Translations under genes and position numbers: made by a program | Origin: Micropterix aruncella | Taxonomy: Eukaryota; Arthropoda; Insecta; Lepidoptera; Micropterigidae | Direction: 5' to 3' | NCBI GenBank assembly: GCA_944548615.1 | Contig: OX155980.1 | Span: 63,689,653 to 63,753,652 of the forward strand | DNA length: 64,000 nt | Part shown: positions 37,989 through 50,548 of the stretch, piece by piece | How the letters are laid out: each line of letters begins with the position of its first letter | Position numbering within the stretch: the stretch's first letter is position 1 | Notes under the pieces: generated by a model | The model's database searches: none | Told to the model about the DNA's origin: nothing | Seen by the model: the letters and a program-made list of their open reading frames with translations, nothing else

Positions 37989-40398
37989 TTATCGTTGGGG
38001 GTTTTGCTGGTGAGCCCTCAGGTGACTGATGTAGCCGATCTTGGCTTTAAATGTGCGTGCACATTTGGCGCAAGTCAAGACACCATCGACGTAATTATAC
38101 TTTATGGCCGCCGGTGGTCGGGCCTTTAGGTCGTCGCGCTTGGCATCTAAGTCGAGCAGCCTCTTCTTTTCAAAATCATCTACATTGCCCTGCACTAGCA
38201 GTCTCCATCCTGGGCGATCTTTCGCTTTACTCTCTTACTGAGAGGGTTCAATGTTGCACCTTTTCATATGCCTCTTCTGAGCATCCTTGTATCTGAGGAG
38301 CTGGCCGCCTTGTTTCCGCTTGCCGTTCTTTAGTTCAGCGTAAAAGATACGCTTTGCCACTCTCTCATCAGGCATACGGGAGACATGTCCGCACCATCTC
38401 AGCTGTCGTCGCATCATGTATGCTTTTATTCCGCTGACTTTAGCGCGTCGAAGAACTTCCGTGGTCCTCACACGGTCCGACCATTTGATGTTCATTAAGT
38501 CGCGTAGGCATCGAAGGTGGAATTTGTCAAGTGAGCGAATGTGCTTTCGGTATGGGCACCATGTCTCTGACGAGTTGAGGAGGTTTAGGAGGACGATCGC
38601 TATGTAGAGAGACACTTTTGTTCCCAGCTTGATGTCGTGTGAGCTGAAGACTTCGCTACGAAGTTTACCGAATACTGCAGAAGCAGCTCCTATCCTCCCG
38701 TTCAGTTCAGAGTCAAGGTCACATTTTGCTGTTATAGTGCTACCAAGGTATTTGAATTTGTCCACTTGCTTCAGAGCAGTCCCTCCGAGCTTAATAGATA
38801 TAGGTTCTTCATTTAGTGTGTTGGCCATCACTTCGGTTTTCTTCACACTGATTTTTAGGCCGAAGTTCTAACATGATACGTCGAGGTTAGTCATTAACCT
38901 TTGCAGGCCATCTGGGCTTTCGGCTACGAAGCATAGATCATCGGCATACATTATATCCGTTATCGTGGCGTATGATACTTTTGTGTGGGCTTTAAGTCTT
39001 GCCAGATTAAAAAGAGAGCCATCTGTGCGAAAACGGATTTTAACACTTTCTGTGATGTGTTGCAGAGCATCACGGACTACAACTGCGAAATATAAGGCAA
39101 ACAGGGTAGACGCAAGCACGCAGCCTTGTTTCACGCCACAGCTTACAGGAAAGAACCCTGTTTGCACCGTTGACTGACACACAGCATTCCATGTCTCTCA
39201 GTGCATCCAACCTTTTCCAGAATCTTCCACAGGGCTTAAAGTGATACGCTGTCAAATGCCTTCTCTAGGTCAAAAAAACATAGATACAGATTTTGACCCT
39301 GTTCTCTGCTTTTTTCCTGTATTTGACGAACGGAGAAGATAGCTTCACAGGTTCCTCGATCTGGACGGAATCCGAACTGGGTTTCTGGTAGAATCCTCTC
39401 CGACAGGGTCATCAGTCGGTTTAAAAGTATTTGGGCGAACACTTTACCAGGAGCAGAGAGAAGTGATATTCCGCGGTACGAGTTGCAGTCAGAACGATCG
39501 CATTTGTTCTTGTACAGCGAGCAGATGCGAGAGACTTTAAAGTCTGCTGGTACACGTTCTTCGACCCACATTCGTCCGAACAATGCCCATAGCTTCGTGT
39601 ACAGTTCATCGCCTCCATATTTCAGTAGCTCTCCTGGTAAGTTGTCAATGCCAGTCGCCTTCTTATTCTTCTGTTCTTTTAGGGTTGTAACTACATCTTT
39701 CAAAGAGAGTGGGTCGTCTAGCTCAACAGCACTAGGCAGCGAAGGAATTAAGCCGATGTGCTGCATGTCCACAGATCGATCCACGTTGAGCAAGGTGTTA
39801 AAGTGATCGGGCCATCTCTTCAGCACATCTTCCTTGCTTTTCAGCAGATGTGAACCATCAGAGGATTTAAGGGGAACGCTACATCGCTGGGTACTACCAA
39901 TCAGCTTCCGCAGTTCTGAGTAGAAGTCGCCGATTTGGTTAGTATTGGCTAACCACTGCATGTGTTGGCTCTTTTCTTGCCACCAAATATCCTTAGTTTG
40001 CCTAGTCAGTCTACGTAGCTCAGTTCCACTTCTTTTTAGCTCGTCTGTAATGTTATGGTGCTGGCGTCCGTGATTTTGCCGACGTAGTAGTTCTCGGTGA
40101 TTTTTAATTGCCTCTGATAGTATCTCTTCATTTTCGTCGAACCAGTCCTCGTTTCTCCGAGTTTTAATGCCCAGAATCTGAGTACCTGTTTCTAGTACAT
40201 GAGAAGAGAGAAGGTTCCAGTTGGCTTGATAATCGCCGTCTTAAACGTTAAGTGTACTCAGCGCTAGGTTCATTGCAGAGACGTATCGTTGCTGCGTTTC
40301 TTTATTGTCCAGGTGTTGTAGGTTTAGGCATTGATTTTCTATAAAATCAATGGTTTAGGCTAACACCTTTAACTCTCTCGGTCCTACGCGGTGGGTGT
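37989..40398 (-). pseudogene. RTE-like LINE reverse transcriptase and zinc finger
   Basis: Motifs read on the minus strand include KATGIDNLPGELLKYGG, SYRGISLLSAPGKVFAQIL, FGFRPDRGTCEAIF and FFDLEKAFDSV (first catalytic Asp). Further on are GVKQGCVLASTLFALYF, IMYADDLCFVAE (YADD box), [11 protein letters not shown], and a distal [20 protein letters not shown]. The protein ends with [20 protein letters not shown], a C2H2 finger found at the C-terminus of many RTE-type LINE proteins. Frame changes near 39240, 39185, 38870 and 38200 make it inactive. Confidence 0.8.
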
Positions 40399-40411
40399 AG
40401 GCGAAGTTGCA
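40399..40411 (+). repeat. target site duplication, left copy
   Basis: AGGCGAAGTTGCA, repeated exactly at 41080-41092. The match extends to 19 bases with two mismatches. Confidence 0.85.
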
Positions 40412-41079
40412 ACTTGGGTTGTCGACTACAACGGGCGAGCCCGTCACCACAGGAAGTTTTAACGATTAGTCGTTCTATCGACCTGCAGTGAGCGTAGAAG
40501 ACTTTGGACAAAAATAATCCACCGTCTAACTACGCCACAACCCGTTAGAGACCAACGCCTTACCTTACCAGTTATGCTACCTAGCGGGCCCGACTCTCGC
40601 GCCCTAACTTCCAATTGTGACCAGATTTCTCGGGTCTCTCGATTGGTTCCGAGTTCGAGGTCGCTTGCGCAGTCCTCTCCCTTACGAAGCGGTGAAACGG
40701 TGAATACCGAATCTATTGCGGACCATGGCGTCCTTTGCCCGCCTCTTACCTGGGATCGGATCGCCAATGGTCATTTCAAGAGCAGTCGCCGTAAGGTACG
40801 CAACCATCCCCGCTCTATAGGAAACAATACAGCTTCCAGACTCCCCCGACTGTTAGTCAGAGAGCACAATCGATTGGCTTGCGCCGCACGGTGTGCAGAC
40901 CGTCCAGGAGCGCCAGAGGTTTGATTCCCAGGGGAAACTGACCAGGGCCAGAGTCCTACCCAGGTTCGCACCCCGTGCGTGAAGGCCGTCGGATGGGTGT
41001 TGACCCGTGAGTGTGACCGACCCTGAACACATGAGTTTTCGTGGCCAACCCATCATGGGCCCATTAGCTCCCTAAAAAA
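40412..41079 (+). mobile_element. dispersed ~667 bp retroposon, full-length copy 2
   Basis: 668 bp inserted into the RTE-like LINE, flanked by the 13-bp duplication AGGCGAAGTTGCA. It aligns with 426-1091 end to end. The 3' end reads CCATTAGCTCCCTAAAAAAA, with a short A tail. The LINE reading frame continues across the empty site, so this is a genuine insertion and not a shared ancestral segment. Confidence 0.85.
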
Positions 41080-41625
41080 AGGCGAAGTTGCAGTTTGGTA
41101 ATGACGAGTCTGTGGTCCGTCCAGCAGTCCGCCCCACGCATGACGCGAATGACGTGCACCTGAGAGATGTCACTTTGGCGGACTATAGCATAGTCAATCA
41201 GATGCCAATGCTTGGATCTTGGATGCATCCAGGTGGTTTTATATTTCGGTGGTAGTCTGAACATAGTGTTAGTTATTGCTAGTCTAAATAACGAGCACAG
41301 ACTGAGCAAAAGCTGGCCATTGCTGTTCATATTGCCGATTCCATGCCTTCCAAGGACTTTATTCCACGCTTCGTAGTCCTGTCCAACTCGCGCATTAAAG
41401 TCACCTAGAAGTAAAACTTTGGGTCGTATCTGAGACAAATGTTGAGTTACTTCTTCATAGAACTTCTCCTTGACATCGTCGTCCTTGTCCAGAGTTGGCG
41501 CGTACAAGCTAATCACGTTGAGGAAGTTTTTATTGCTTAAATGGAGGCGCAGTGAGGTAACGCGGTCTGAGATGTGAATAGGATATTCCTCCAACTTGTT
41601 TGCGATGCTGTTGAAGAATAGTATA
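41064..41625 (-). pseudogene. RTE-like LINE endonuclease fragment
   Basis: The minus strand reads NSIANKLEEYPIHISDRVTS, then SLYAPTLDKDDDVKE, LLLGDFNARVGQ and GADCWTDHRLVITK. These are the conserved YAPT, GDFNARVG and DHRL motifs of the APE-type endonuclease in RTE-like LINEs. The N-terminal catalytic part is missing (5' truncation), and the coding sequence ends at the retroposon insertion near 41080. Confidence 0.8.
41080..41092 (+). repeat. target site duplication, right copy
   Basis: Second copy of AGGCGAAGTTGCA. Confidence 0.85.
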
Positions 41626-41731
41626 GTTTTTTAGGGGCGATGTTGTGTTAGCTGTCAATATTTTAAAGTTATTGTTAAAAACTTAAGTTACACAAATATT
41701 CTGAAAATCATATCATGGTTTTATTTTTATA

Positions 41732-42794
41732 CTAGCTGACACGACAGACGTTGTCCTGTCCAAATTTCAAAATATTTGTTTGTGATCGTTTTGTGAATTA
41801 GTGAATACCTATTAGAATATGTAAGCAAAGGAAAATCTATTGTGTCTCTCCAAGACTTTCCCGGTAATCATACAACCCCCCCCCCCCCCCCCCCTCAACC
41901 CCCTCCACCCCCCTCCCCCCTCCCGCACCCAACCCCTTAATCCCCACATCCTCCAGCTCAAACTCCACCACCCTTTACCACCCCCCTCAACCCCTCCCCG
42001 CTCCTTCAAAACTTCACTGACCCTAATTCCACTGAACCCCATATCACCTCTACCCCCCCACCCAACTCCACCCACCTGCATCCCACCCCTCCCACAGAAA
42101 ACTCCACCCCCAACCCCCCCCCCCCCCCAAACTTGTGGTTGCTTGGTTGGACCACATGAGTAAATATTAGACTAATACTTTGCTGGAAAATACATGTGGG
42201 TAACGTGAAGTTGGGTTTCGTTACTTCAGTCGTATTTTTTTTTTACAGTTGATTCCAAGTAATATGTTTTGGCATTTCGAAATATAGCAGCGTCTGGGCG
42301 AAGTAACCATTCTGGCACATTTCAAAATACAGATCGATACTAAAATGAATAAATTAGAATATAAATAAAATAACTACATTTGCTGGTCAGATCGCAAAAT
42401 AGCACAAATGTAGAATAATGTAATTTTATTTTGATTTAGGGTGGAATGTGTTCTTCCAGATTTTTCTTAAGACTATCCAGATTTTAAAAAAAAATAAATA
42501 CATTCGATTGAAATATTTCCATCCTGAGAGCATAGCTATCAAAACTAAAAAAATATCAACCTAATATGTCGTTCCTATTAAAAAAAGAATTACGGATATC
42601 CATCGTTAAAATGGTAAGAAAAAAAAGCAGTTTTCCAATTTTATAGACAATATTTTCAATTTTCCTTTTCGTTAGGACCTTATTTGGACTATTTATTACG
42701 AACATTTTTAAGAAAAAAAATAGCCAAATCGGTTCAGCCGTTTAACCTAATAAGCGATTACCAACGAAGAGCATTTATTTTTTATTTATATAGA
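41732..42794 (-). mobile_element. non-autonomous Helitron (H4)
   Basis: On the minus strand the 5' end starts TCTATATAAATAAAAAATAA after an A. The 3' end reads GACAACGTCTGTCGTGTCAG and then CTAG before a T, with a GACAG/CTGTC hairpin just upstream. An ACCGATTTGGCTATTTT segment near the 5' end is typical of arthropod Helitrons. There are no Rep or helicase remains. A ~250 bp C-rich tract lies inside. Confidence 0.75.
41873..42130 (+). repeat. C-rich polypyrimidine tract
   Basis: About 250 bp made almost only of C, with A and T interruptions, starting with C18 and ending with C12. The opposite strand is a run of G-tracts with G-quadruplex potential. The open frames across it are low-complexity artefacts. 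Confidence 0.85.
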
Positions 42795-44124
42795 TTTCAT
42801 CAGTTGGCTTGTCAAACGTGTGTCGCGAAATTGAGTCAAGTACATATTCGAACTCACAGATTATAAATAGATATACTAGCGACATACTCAAGAAAGGCTA
42901 ATTTACAATGGAAATTAAAGTTAGCTTCGTGTAATAATTTTAAGTCTACCACAATCCGCATTGGATGTATCGCAGTAAGCCATATATAATACCTTGCATT
43001 TGCTTTACTTATAAAGAATCATAATGTTTAAATCCGTAATGGGCATACATTTGTAGGTCCATTAAAACATATTGCTACATTTTGGATTTCCTAGATTATG
43101 GCTTTTCACTCGAAAATCTATTCGCTCGTTACAGTATTCGTTACGCCGGTCGAACTATCTTGTGTGATAAAACAGTATCTGATTTAAATCGCTAAAACCT
43201 ATAAGTCTAATTACACGTGAGCAATACGAAGCAAATCATAGCGAAGTTTTCATGGAAACCTCATATTAGTAAAACGTCAACTATCTACATATTTTTGATA
43301 TTGTTTATATGCAGCGAAATAATAAATTAATCGATATAAGTGATTTCATCGATTAAAATTGAGGTTGATGTGAATTATACAACAGTGTTTATTTCCTATC
43401 TAACAGTGTACAATGTGATAAGTCATAATAGTACTTTTAAAAGCTCTAAAATACAAGATTTTGTTATGAAGTAAATATTATGGCGATATATAGGAGTATC
43501 CAAAATATCCAAATGTTTAAAAAATGCTTCTTTTTTTGGAAATTAAAAATAGGGTATTAGTAATCTTACAAAAAAATAGTTTTTTGGTGTCAATTTTTGA
43601 AATTGTGCTTTGCGACAGATTTATTAACTCGGATTTTCGGTCTATACATAATCGACAGTTTAACCGAAACCGGTTAATTTTTTTTTTATAAAAATTCAGT
43701 TATGGATAAACTTGGAATATAATATGTTTAATAAACAGTGTAATTAGCGGTTGTTTTATTGTAGCATCATTTTTATTTTCCACAATGGAAAATAAGAAGT
43801 AAACACAAATAGTTCCATTCGATGATTTTTCCATCAATTAGCAAGAAATTCGACTTAAAAAATGCCCCGCCACAAAGGCATACGTTTTTAATTAGCAATA
43901 AATTTCGCGCTTCAATATTGCTCGTTTATTATTTTAGCCGACAAACATTTGTATCAAGAAATAAAGGAACGTCTGGTTTCTGGCGCTGAGGGCGGCCGCA
44001 AAGGCACTGCGCCAGCGGGGCATATATGTACATTGACTGGGTTGTTGCGTTTTACCAGAAACACCGTAGTGCAGATAGGCCCACCGTACCGCCAGATAAT
44101 TTATTAAAATGGAATAATACTCAC
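42795..44124. other. elongase intron, unassigned
   Basis: AT-rich sequence with one GC-rich patch at about 43970-44095. No gene, RNA or in-window repeat was recognised. Confidence 0.4.
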
Positions 44125-44315
44125 GTCGACGAATATGAATAAGTTGAGTGCGATTTGAATGATGTTATAGGCAATCATAACGTTCCTTAAATTATAAGGT
44201 TCCCGGTTTTTCATCCATCTAGGTCCCCACTTATATATGAAACTGAGATATAGGAAAATAACTAGCAGTATTGCCCAAGGACTTCCCGAGAATGGCAGCC
44301 ATTTTGTCCTCGGAT
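44125..44315 (-). CDS. elongase (ELO family) first recovered exon
   Basis: 191 bp: two bases of an aspartate codon, then 63 codons. The acceptor is CATTGATTTCAG and the donor GTGAGT. It encodes (D)PRTKWLPFSGSPWAILLVI and then KWGPRWMKNREPYNLRNVMI. This is the conserved ELO N-terminal region DPRxxxWPLxxSP and GPxxMxxRxPxxLRxxxxxYN, covering the first transmembrane helix. The preceding exon with the start codon was not recognised in 44.3-64 kb and may lie outside the window. Confidence 0.92.
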
Positions 44316-44820
44316 CTGAAATCAATGAAATTAATAACGTTATTTAAAGTTATTTTATTTTATTTTTTGTTTTATTATTATTTAGGAAACATGCAGCGTT
44401 TTCAATAAAAAATGTATAATAATAAAAAAGCTGCAGAATTAGTTTGTTTTTTTCAATGAAATTTAAAACGTTATTTCTAATAATTATTAAACAATCCATA
44501 CTAATAATAAAGTTGAAGAGTTTGTTGTTTGAACATGCTAATCTATCGAACTACAGGTCAGATTTGAAAAAAATATTTTTGTATTTGATAGCCCATTCTA
44601 AAAGAAGGTTATAGGCTATTTAACATCTTATTGCAACCCTTATGACCCGAGCAAATAGAGAGCTAAGCGAAAACGAAGTAATAGAGCGGGCGAGCGGTGC
44701 AACACGGTGGGTCAGAGGACAAGGCCGAGGGCGGCCGCCCGACGAGAACCGAGCATTAACGAGAAGAGCCGAACTGTGCATGCCTTATCTAGATCAGGTT
44801 GCGGCGAATACACTATATAC

Positions 44821-44833
44821 TGATACCACACAT
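44821..44833 (+). repeat. target site duplication, left copy
   Basis: TGATACCACACAT, identical to 45883-45895. Confidence 0.85.
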
Positions 44834-45882
44834 GGGGAGCTAATGGGCCCATGCTGGGTTGGCCACGAAGACCTATTCTGTTCAGGGTCGGTCACACTCA
44901 CGGGTCAACACCCATCCGATTGCCTCCACGCACGAGGTGCGAACCTGGGTAGGACTCTGGCCCTGGTCAGTTTTCCCTGGGAATCAAACCTCTGGCGCTC
45001 CTGGACGGTCTGCGCACCGTGCGGTGCAAGCCAATCGATTGTGCACTCTGACTAACATCTTGCGGTGTCGACTACAACGGGCAAGCCCGTCACCACAGGA
45101 AGTTTTAAACGATTAGTCGTTCTATCGCACTGCAGTGAGCGTAGAAGACTTTGGACAATAACAATCCAACGTCTAGCTACGCCACAACCCGTAAGAGTCC
45201 AACGCCTTACCGCGAGTTAGGCAGGAATATACCCGGCGGGCTCGAGATACTCGTGCCCTCACTTCCAATTGTGACCAGATTTCTCCGGTCTCTCGATTGG
45301 TTCCGAGTTCGAGGTCGCTTGCGCGGTCCTCTCCCTTACGAAGCGGTGAAACGGAGTACACCGAATCTATCGCGGACCAAGGCGTCCTTCTGGCGCTCCT
45401 GGACGGTCTGCGCACCGTGCGGCATAAGCCATTCGATTGCGCACTCTGACTAACAGTCGGGGGAGTCTGGAAACAGTACTGTTTCCTATAGAGCGGGGGT
45501 GGTTACGGACCTTACGGCGACTGCTCTTGAAACGACCATAGGCTAACCGATCCTGGGTGAACAGCCGGGCAAAGGATGACGTGGTCCGCGATAGATTCGG
45601 TATACACCGTTTCACCGCTTCGTAAGGGAGAGGACCGCGCAAGCGACATCGAACTCGTAACCAATCGAGAGACTGGAGTAATCTGGTCGCAATTGGAAGT
45701 AAGGGCGTGAGTGTAACCCCTCTGGGTAACACTCCTGGCTATCTTCTTACGGGTTTGTGGCGGGTTTGTGGCGGTGGACTGTTTTGTCCTAGTCTTCTGC
45801 GCTTACTCCAGGGAGATAGAACGACTAATCGTTAAAACTTCCTGAGGTGACAGGCTCGCCCGCTGCAGTCGACAACCCTAGT
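44834..45882 (-). mobile_element. rearranged copy of the ~667 bp retroposon
   Basis: The outer parts (44834-45057 and 45389-45882) together form one roughly full-length minus-strand copy. Between them a ~331 bp partial copy lies in the plus orientation (45058-45388). About 66 bp of retroposon sequence occurs on both sides of the inner piece (44991-45057 and about 45389-45454) with several mismatches. The whole is flanked by the 13-bp duplication TGATACCACACAT. Confidence 0.75.
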
Positions 45883-45895
45883 TGATACCACACAT
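45883..45895 (+). repeat. target site duplication, right copy
   Basis: Second copy of TGATACCACACAT. Confidence 0.85.
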
Positions 45896-46000
45896 AAATA
45901 TGACTAAAAATACTGTACATGCCGAAGTTATTAAAATTATATATTAATAATCCGATTTCTTTTAAATTAAACGGTGGATGAAACCGCGGGACACAACTAG

Positions 46001-47264
46001 TTAAGAATACAAGATGAGATCATTTACAGGAATGTGTTATAAATAAACTAGCAATCACGAAACAAAAAACCGAATTGAAAATCTACGAAAATTACCCAAG
46101 AACTACGAATTCATTGAGCTGTAAGAATCTGCGTCTCAATTTCATATTTTTTTCTACAGATCATAAATCCAAAACTACAAAAAATAAAATATGACTATAG
46201 GCCGGTTTTAAGTTTCCACATTATGTATTTCCATTAGGATTCCACATTATGTATTCCATTCAAATTAGTACATAAATATTTCAGAGACAAGTATGTATAC
46301 CTACATGGTAACTGGGTAAACGAGTTTCGCATTATTAGGGTGATCAAACTAAACAAGATTATTAATAGGTTCTTTTTATGAAATGGACTTTATTTGTGAA
46401 AAAATATAACAATATTAAGAGATTCTTTTAAACAATAGATTATTCTACATACTTAGTTGAAATTTGCAGGAAAACTGAGTTGAACATCATGAACTTTTTT
46501 TAATATAATTAAACCTTCAACTTTCGAATATTCAGATTTTTTTCAGTAACAAAAGTTTAAATCAAAAAAGTTATGCATGACTTTTAACTACGTCCTCCAT
46601 GTAAAATAACCTCCTAATTTGAAAAAGCACGTTTTTTCAGGCAAAAGTAAAAATAAATTTTCCTTAGTTTGATTTACAGAATTATTTCTAGAGATGCGAA
46701 ACTTTTTAACCCAGTTTTCCGCTATTCATGGGTAGTTTTTTTTGTGAGCACCCGTTAAATGGGAAATTCTCTACATTGAACTAGTCATGAAAATAAAAAA
46801 AAAAATGATTTTGGTTTTGTTTTATGTGACGAATTACCCACTTGTATGGTGCTCACAAACATAAACTAATACTGTCTATATAAATGGATATGTGTATAAT
46901 TGTTTGCATGTTTTTCATACAAATCCACAGTTTTTATACGGTCGGTGAAACTTTGTACACGTATCCATAAAAACAAGGGAAAATGTGTAAATAAACATAT
47001 ATAGGTATTTCAGAATCCCTCACCCACTATTTTAATAATTTTATAATAATTTAATTTTATAATAGTTAATTTAATTATTAATAATTTAATAATCAATTTC
47101 ATAATAATTTAATTTTATAATAATGTAAATGAGAGTTATTAGAATGCATACAACTTAAATTCATTCAAAATACTTATAAAGATGTACCTGCTTGAAAGGG
47201 GTCCATTGTATGCTGAGTCTCAGTTGCTCTCGCTAATATAAATCGATACAAACCTTATCAAATA
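46001..47264. other. unassigned AT-rich sequence
   Basis: Several TAATTTAATTTTATAAT repeats occur near 47035-47125. Otherwise nothing was recognised. Confidence 0.4.

Positions 47265-47354
<90 letters not shown>
47265..47354. repeat. (TA)n microsatellite, left of Helitron H2
   Basis: About 45 TA units. The array resumes at 49318 on the other side of Helitron H2, so the element split a TA array. Confidence 0.9.
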
Positions 47355-47355
<1 letters not shown>

Positions 47356-47539
47356 TAGATGACCCGGTGAACTTCGTACCACCTAAAATTTATTTGATTT
47401 TAACTCTTCATAAGCGTTTATTAATCCTAATGAACCTACCAAATCTAATTCATTGAAATCTATAATATGGCCGAATCATGTACGGTTTGAGTTTCATTTG
47501 GTGATTAAATGAAAGTCGTTTGTGTTTGAAATAAATTCA

Positions 47540-48390
47540 ATGTATTTAATTCACATGATAATATATAAATGCAGTTCACATTCAACACAAAACATTCTGG
47601 TAAAATATGTTTTTCGTTTTGTTTTCCGGCGCGTAAATAAACAAAAATGATGGTTTTCCGACCGATGGCTTGGCGAACACGGGACATACAGTTGTCCATG
47701 CGCGAAATACGGAAATTCCAAGTTAATTCCGCAAACTTCCAACACGCGTGATTTGTCATCGTGAATGCCAGTCGCACGGGGAATCTAAATTCCGCTTTCC
47801 AGAAGTACCAAGTGTACAACTGCAGATTGTCTTTCGAATGTCGCAAAGGAAAGATGCGCCAAATCGCCTTGTTGCTGCTGACATAGCGACACGTCTGATA
47901 CTGAGATACACCTCATTTGAATTCCTCACAGCGAAAACAGCCATATCGCTTTATTTTACGTATATGCATATTATGTAATTTATCGAGTTGATGAAGTTGC
48001 AGTACTATTCCACCTTTGATTTGCGTTTTAAAAGCCTTGGACAATAAGGCACAATCTAACGATTGACTATATTTACATCTTGCCCTTTGACCTTCACAAC
48101 TGCAGATCGCCCATTGTCCGCAACTGATCGACGACGATACAATGCGTATCCTTCATTGCCTGTGATGGAATCAGGTCTCTAGGGTAACGCCTGGAACAGT
48201 TACTATCGAGCATACAGGGCGAGATGTTGTTATAAACTTCGCGAAGTCCATATCATATTCTTAAGCACCACTGCAAGCAATTTCGGATTAACAGCTTCTT
48301 CTTGTATTTCGGCCGAGATGATGGAAACATCTCACATCAGTGCGGTTTGCACTTGACGTAGCTTGCCGCACATTTGACTGACTTCGTCGA
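47540..48390 (-). pseudogene. Helitron Rep/helicase remnant
   Basis: The minus strand shows VCGINLEFPYFAHGQLYV near 47680-47735 (helicase end motifs), a FGASFLCDIRKTICSCT stretch near 47820, and a degraded Rep segment upstream near 48150-48250. Frameshifts and stops throughout; the same decay pattern as H1 with some different lesions. Confidence 0.75.
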
Positions 48391-48639
48391 CCTATGTTAT
48401 CTCTTCTTCTCGACATTGTAATGGACACTGTAAAACGACACGGAACTGTTTTCACGCTCACTCAAATCGATCGAAATTTCCATGAGGTCTTTACAGTGTC
48501 ACCCCAAGACTTTCCTGTAAAGTAGCCAGGAACGTAATTCATCTGAATATTAATATCATTAATCCTACAACAACAACCCCCTCCCCCTCCCACCCCCAAC
48601 CTAGCGACACCCTTTAAAACTCGAAAATCGAAATCGAAA

Positions 48640-49045
48640 TCGACTTTGACTTCGATTTCCGACTTTTCGTTTTTTCCGACTTTTTCTACTTTTTCGATTT
48701 TTTTACTTTTTTGACTTTGACTTTTTCGACTTTATCGGCTTTTTCGACTTTTTCGACTTTTTCTACTTTTTGGCCTTTTTTAACTTTTATAACTTTTCTG
48801 TCAATTTCGACTTTTTTAACTTTTCGACTTTTTGACTTTTTTGACATTTCCGACTTTTTTGACTTTTACGACCTTTTTGACTTTTTCTACTTTTTAGACT
48901 TTTAGACTTTTTTCACTTTTGCGACTTTTTCGACTTTTTTGACTTTTTTACTTTTTCAACTTTTTGACTTTTTCGTTTTTTTTTAATTTATTTACTTTTT
49001 TGACTTTTGACTTTTTTGTTCGACTTTTTTTACTTTTTCGACTTA
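48640..49045 (-). repeat. GTCGAAAAA-type minisatellite inside Helitron H2
   Basis: Reverse complement of the repeat at 15300-15820, here about 405 bp long. Confidence 0.85.
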
Positions 49046-49314
49046 AATTTTACACATTGTACGGAATGAATAACACTTATGTATAACGCGCTGTCAAAAA
49101 ATACGATCGCCGCGATAGCCATCTAGAAAGTGGCCAATGTTCCCAAAATGACCAATTTCGATTTTCAGTTGTTTCTTTGAGTTTTTCATAATTTTTTTTT
49201 TTGTAAACCACCCCTGAATCAAGTTAAACAAAATAAAAGAAAAATAACTCAAATCGGTCGAGTCATTTCCGAGATCCTGCGAGACTAACGCACGGCGATT
49301 CATTTTTATATATA

Positions 49315-49534
<220 letters not shown>

Positions 49535-49581
49535 ATATTTGATAAGGTTTGTAAAGAAATCCGTTTATAAGATGATGTTTT

Positions 49582-50548
<967 letters not shown>

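Larger units (their letters stand above)
37915..41625 (-). mobile_element. RTE-like LINE, interrupted by a retroposon
   Basis: The minus strand carries, 5' to 3', an endonuclease domain, a linker, a reverse transcriptase and a C-terminal C2H2 zinc finger. A ~667 bp retroposon (40412-41079) splits the endonuclease from the linker. Removing it joins the coding frame again at ITKLQL and FAYTHRVGPREL. The 5' end is truncated near 41625. The 3' end near 37915 is placed at a T-rich tract and is approximate. Confidence 0.75.
21746..44315 (-). other. ELO-family elongase gene, span of recovered exons
   Basis: Five exons on the minus strand read as one very-long-chain fatty acid elongase, an ER multipass membrane enzyme catalysing the condensing step with malonyl-CoA. 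Intron lengths are 9,118, 9,691, 2,461 and 561 bp, all GT-AG. Phases agree at every junction. The recovered part is about 246 residues against a usual 260-320. The missing N-terminal exon must end in G to complete the aspartate codon of the DPR motif, and lies above 44315. The introns hold hAT, mariner, LINE, MITE, Helitron and retroposon insertions. The one flaw is a one-base frameshift in the last exon. Confidence 0.88.
44495..46000 (+). mobile_element. non-autonomous Helitron (H5) carrying a nested retroposon
   Basis: The 5' end TCCATACTAATAATAAAGTT follows an A and is typical of arthropod Helitrons, as is the nearby TTTGAACATGCTAATCT. The 3' end carries a CGGTGGATGAAACCG hairpin and ends in CTAG before a T at 46001. 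The insert at 44834-45882 was added later. Without it the element is about 440 bp. Confidence 0.65.

Noticed and set aside
41812..42163. Proline-rich and glycine-rich open frames on both strands
   Set aside because: Low-complexity translation of the C-rich tract in Helitron H4.
44642..45055. 137-residue open frame
   Set aside because: Chimera of Helitron H5 sequence and the 3' part of the retroposon copy; not a gene.
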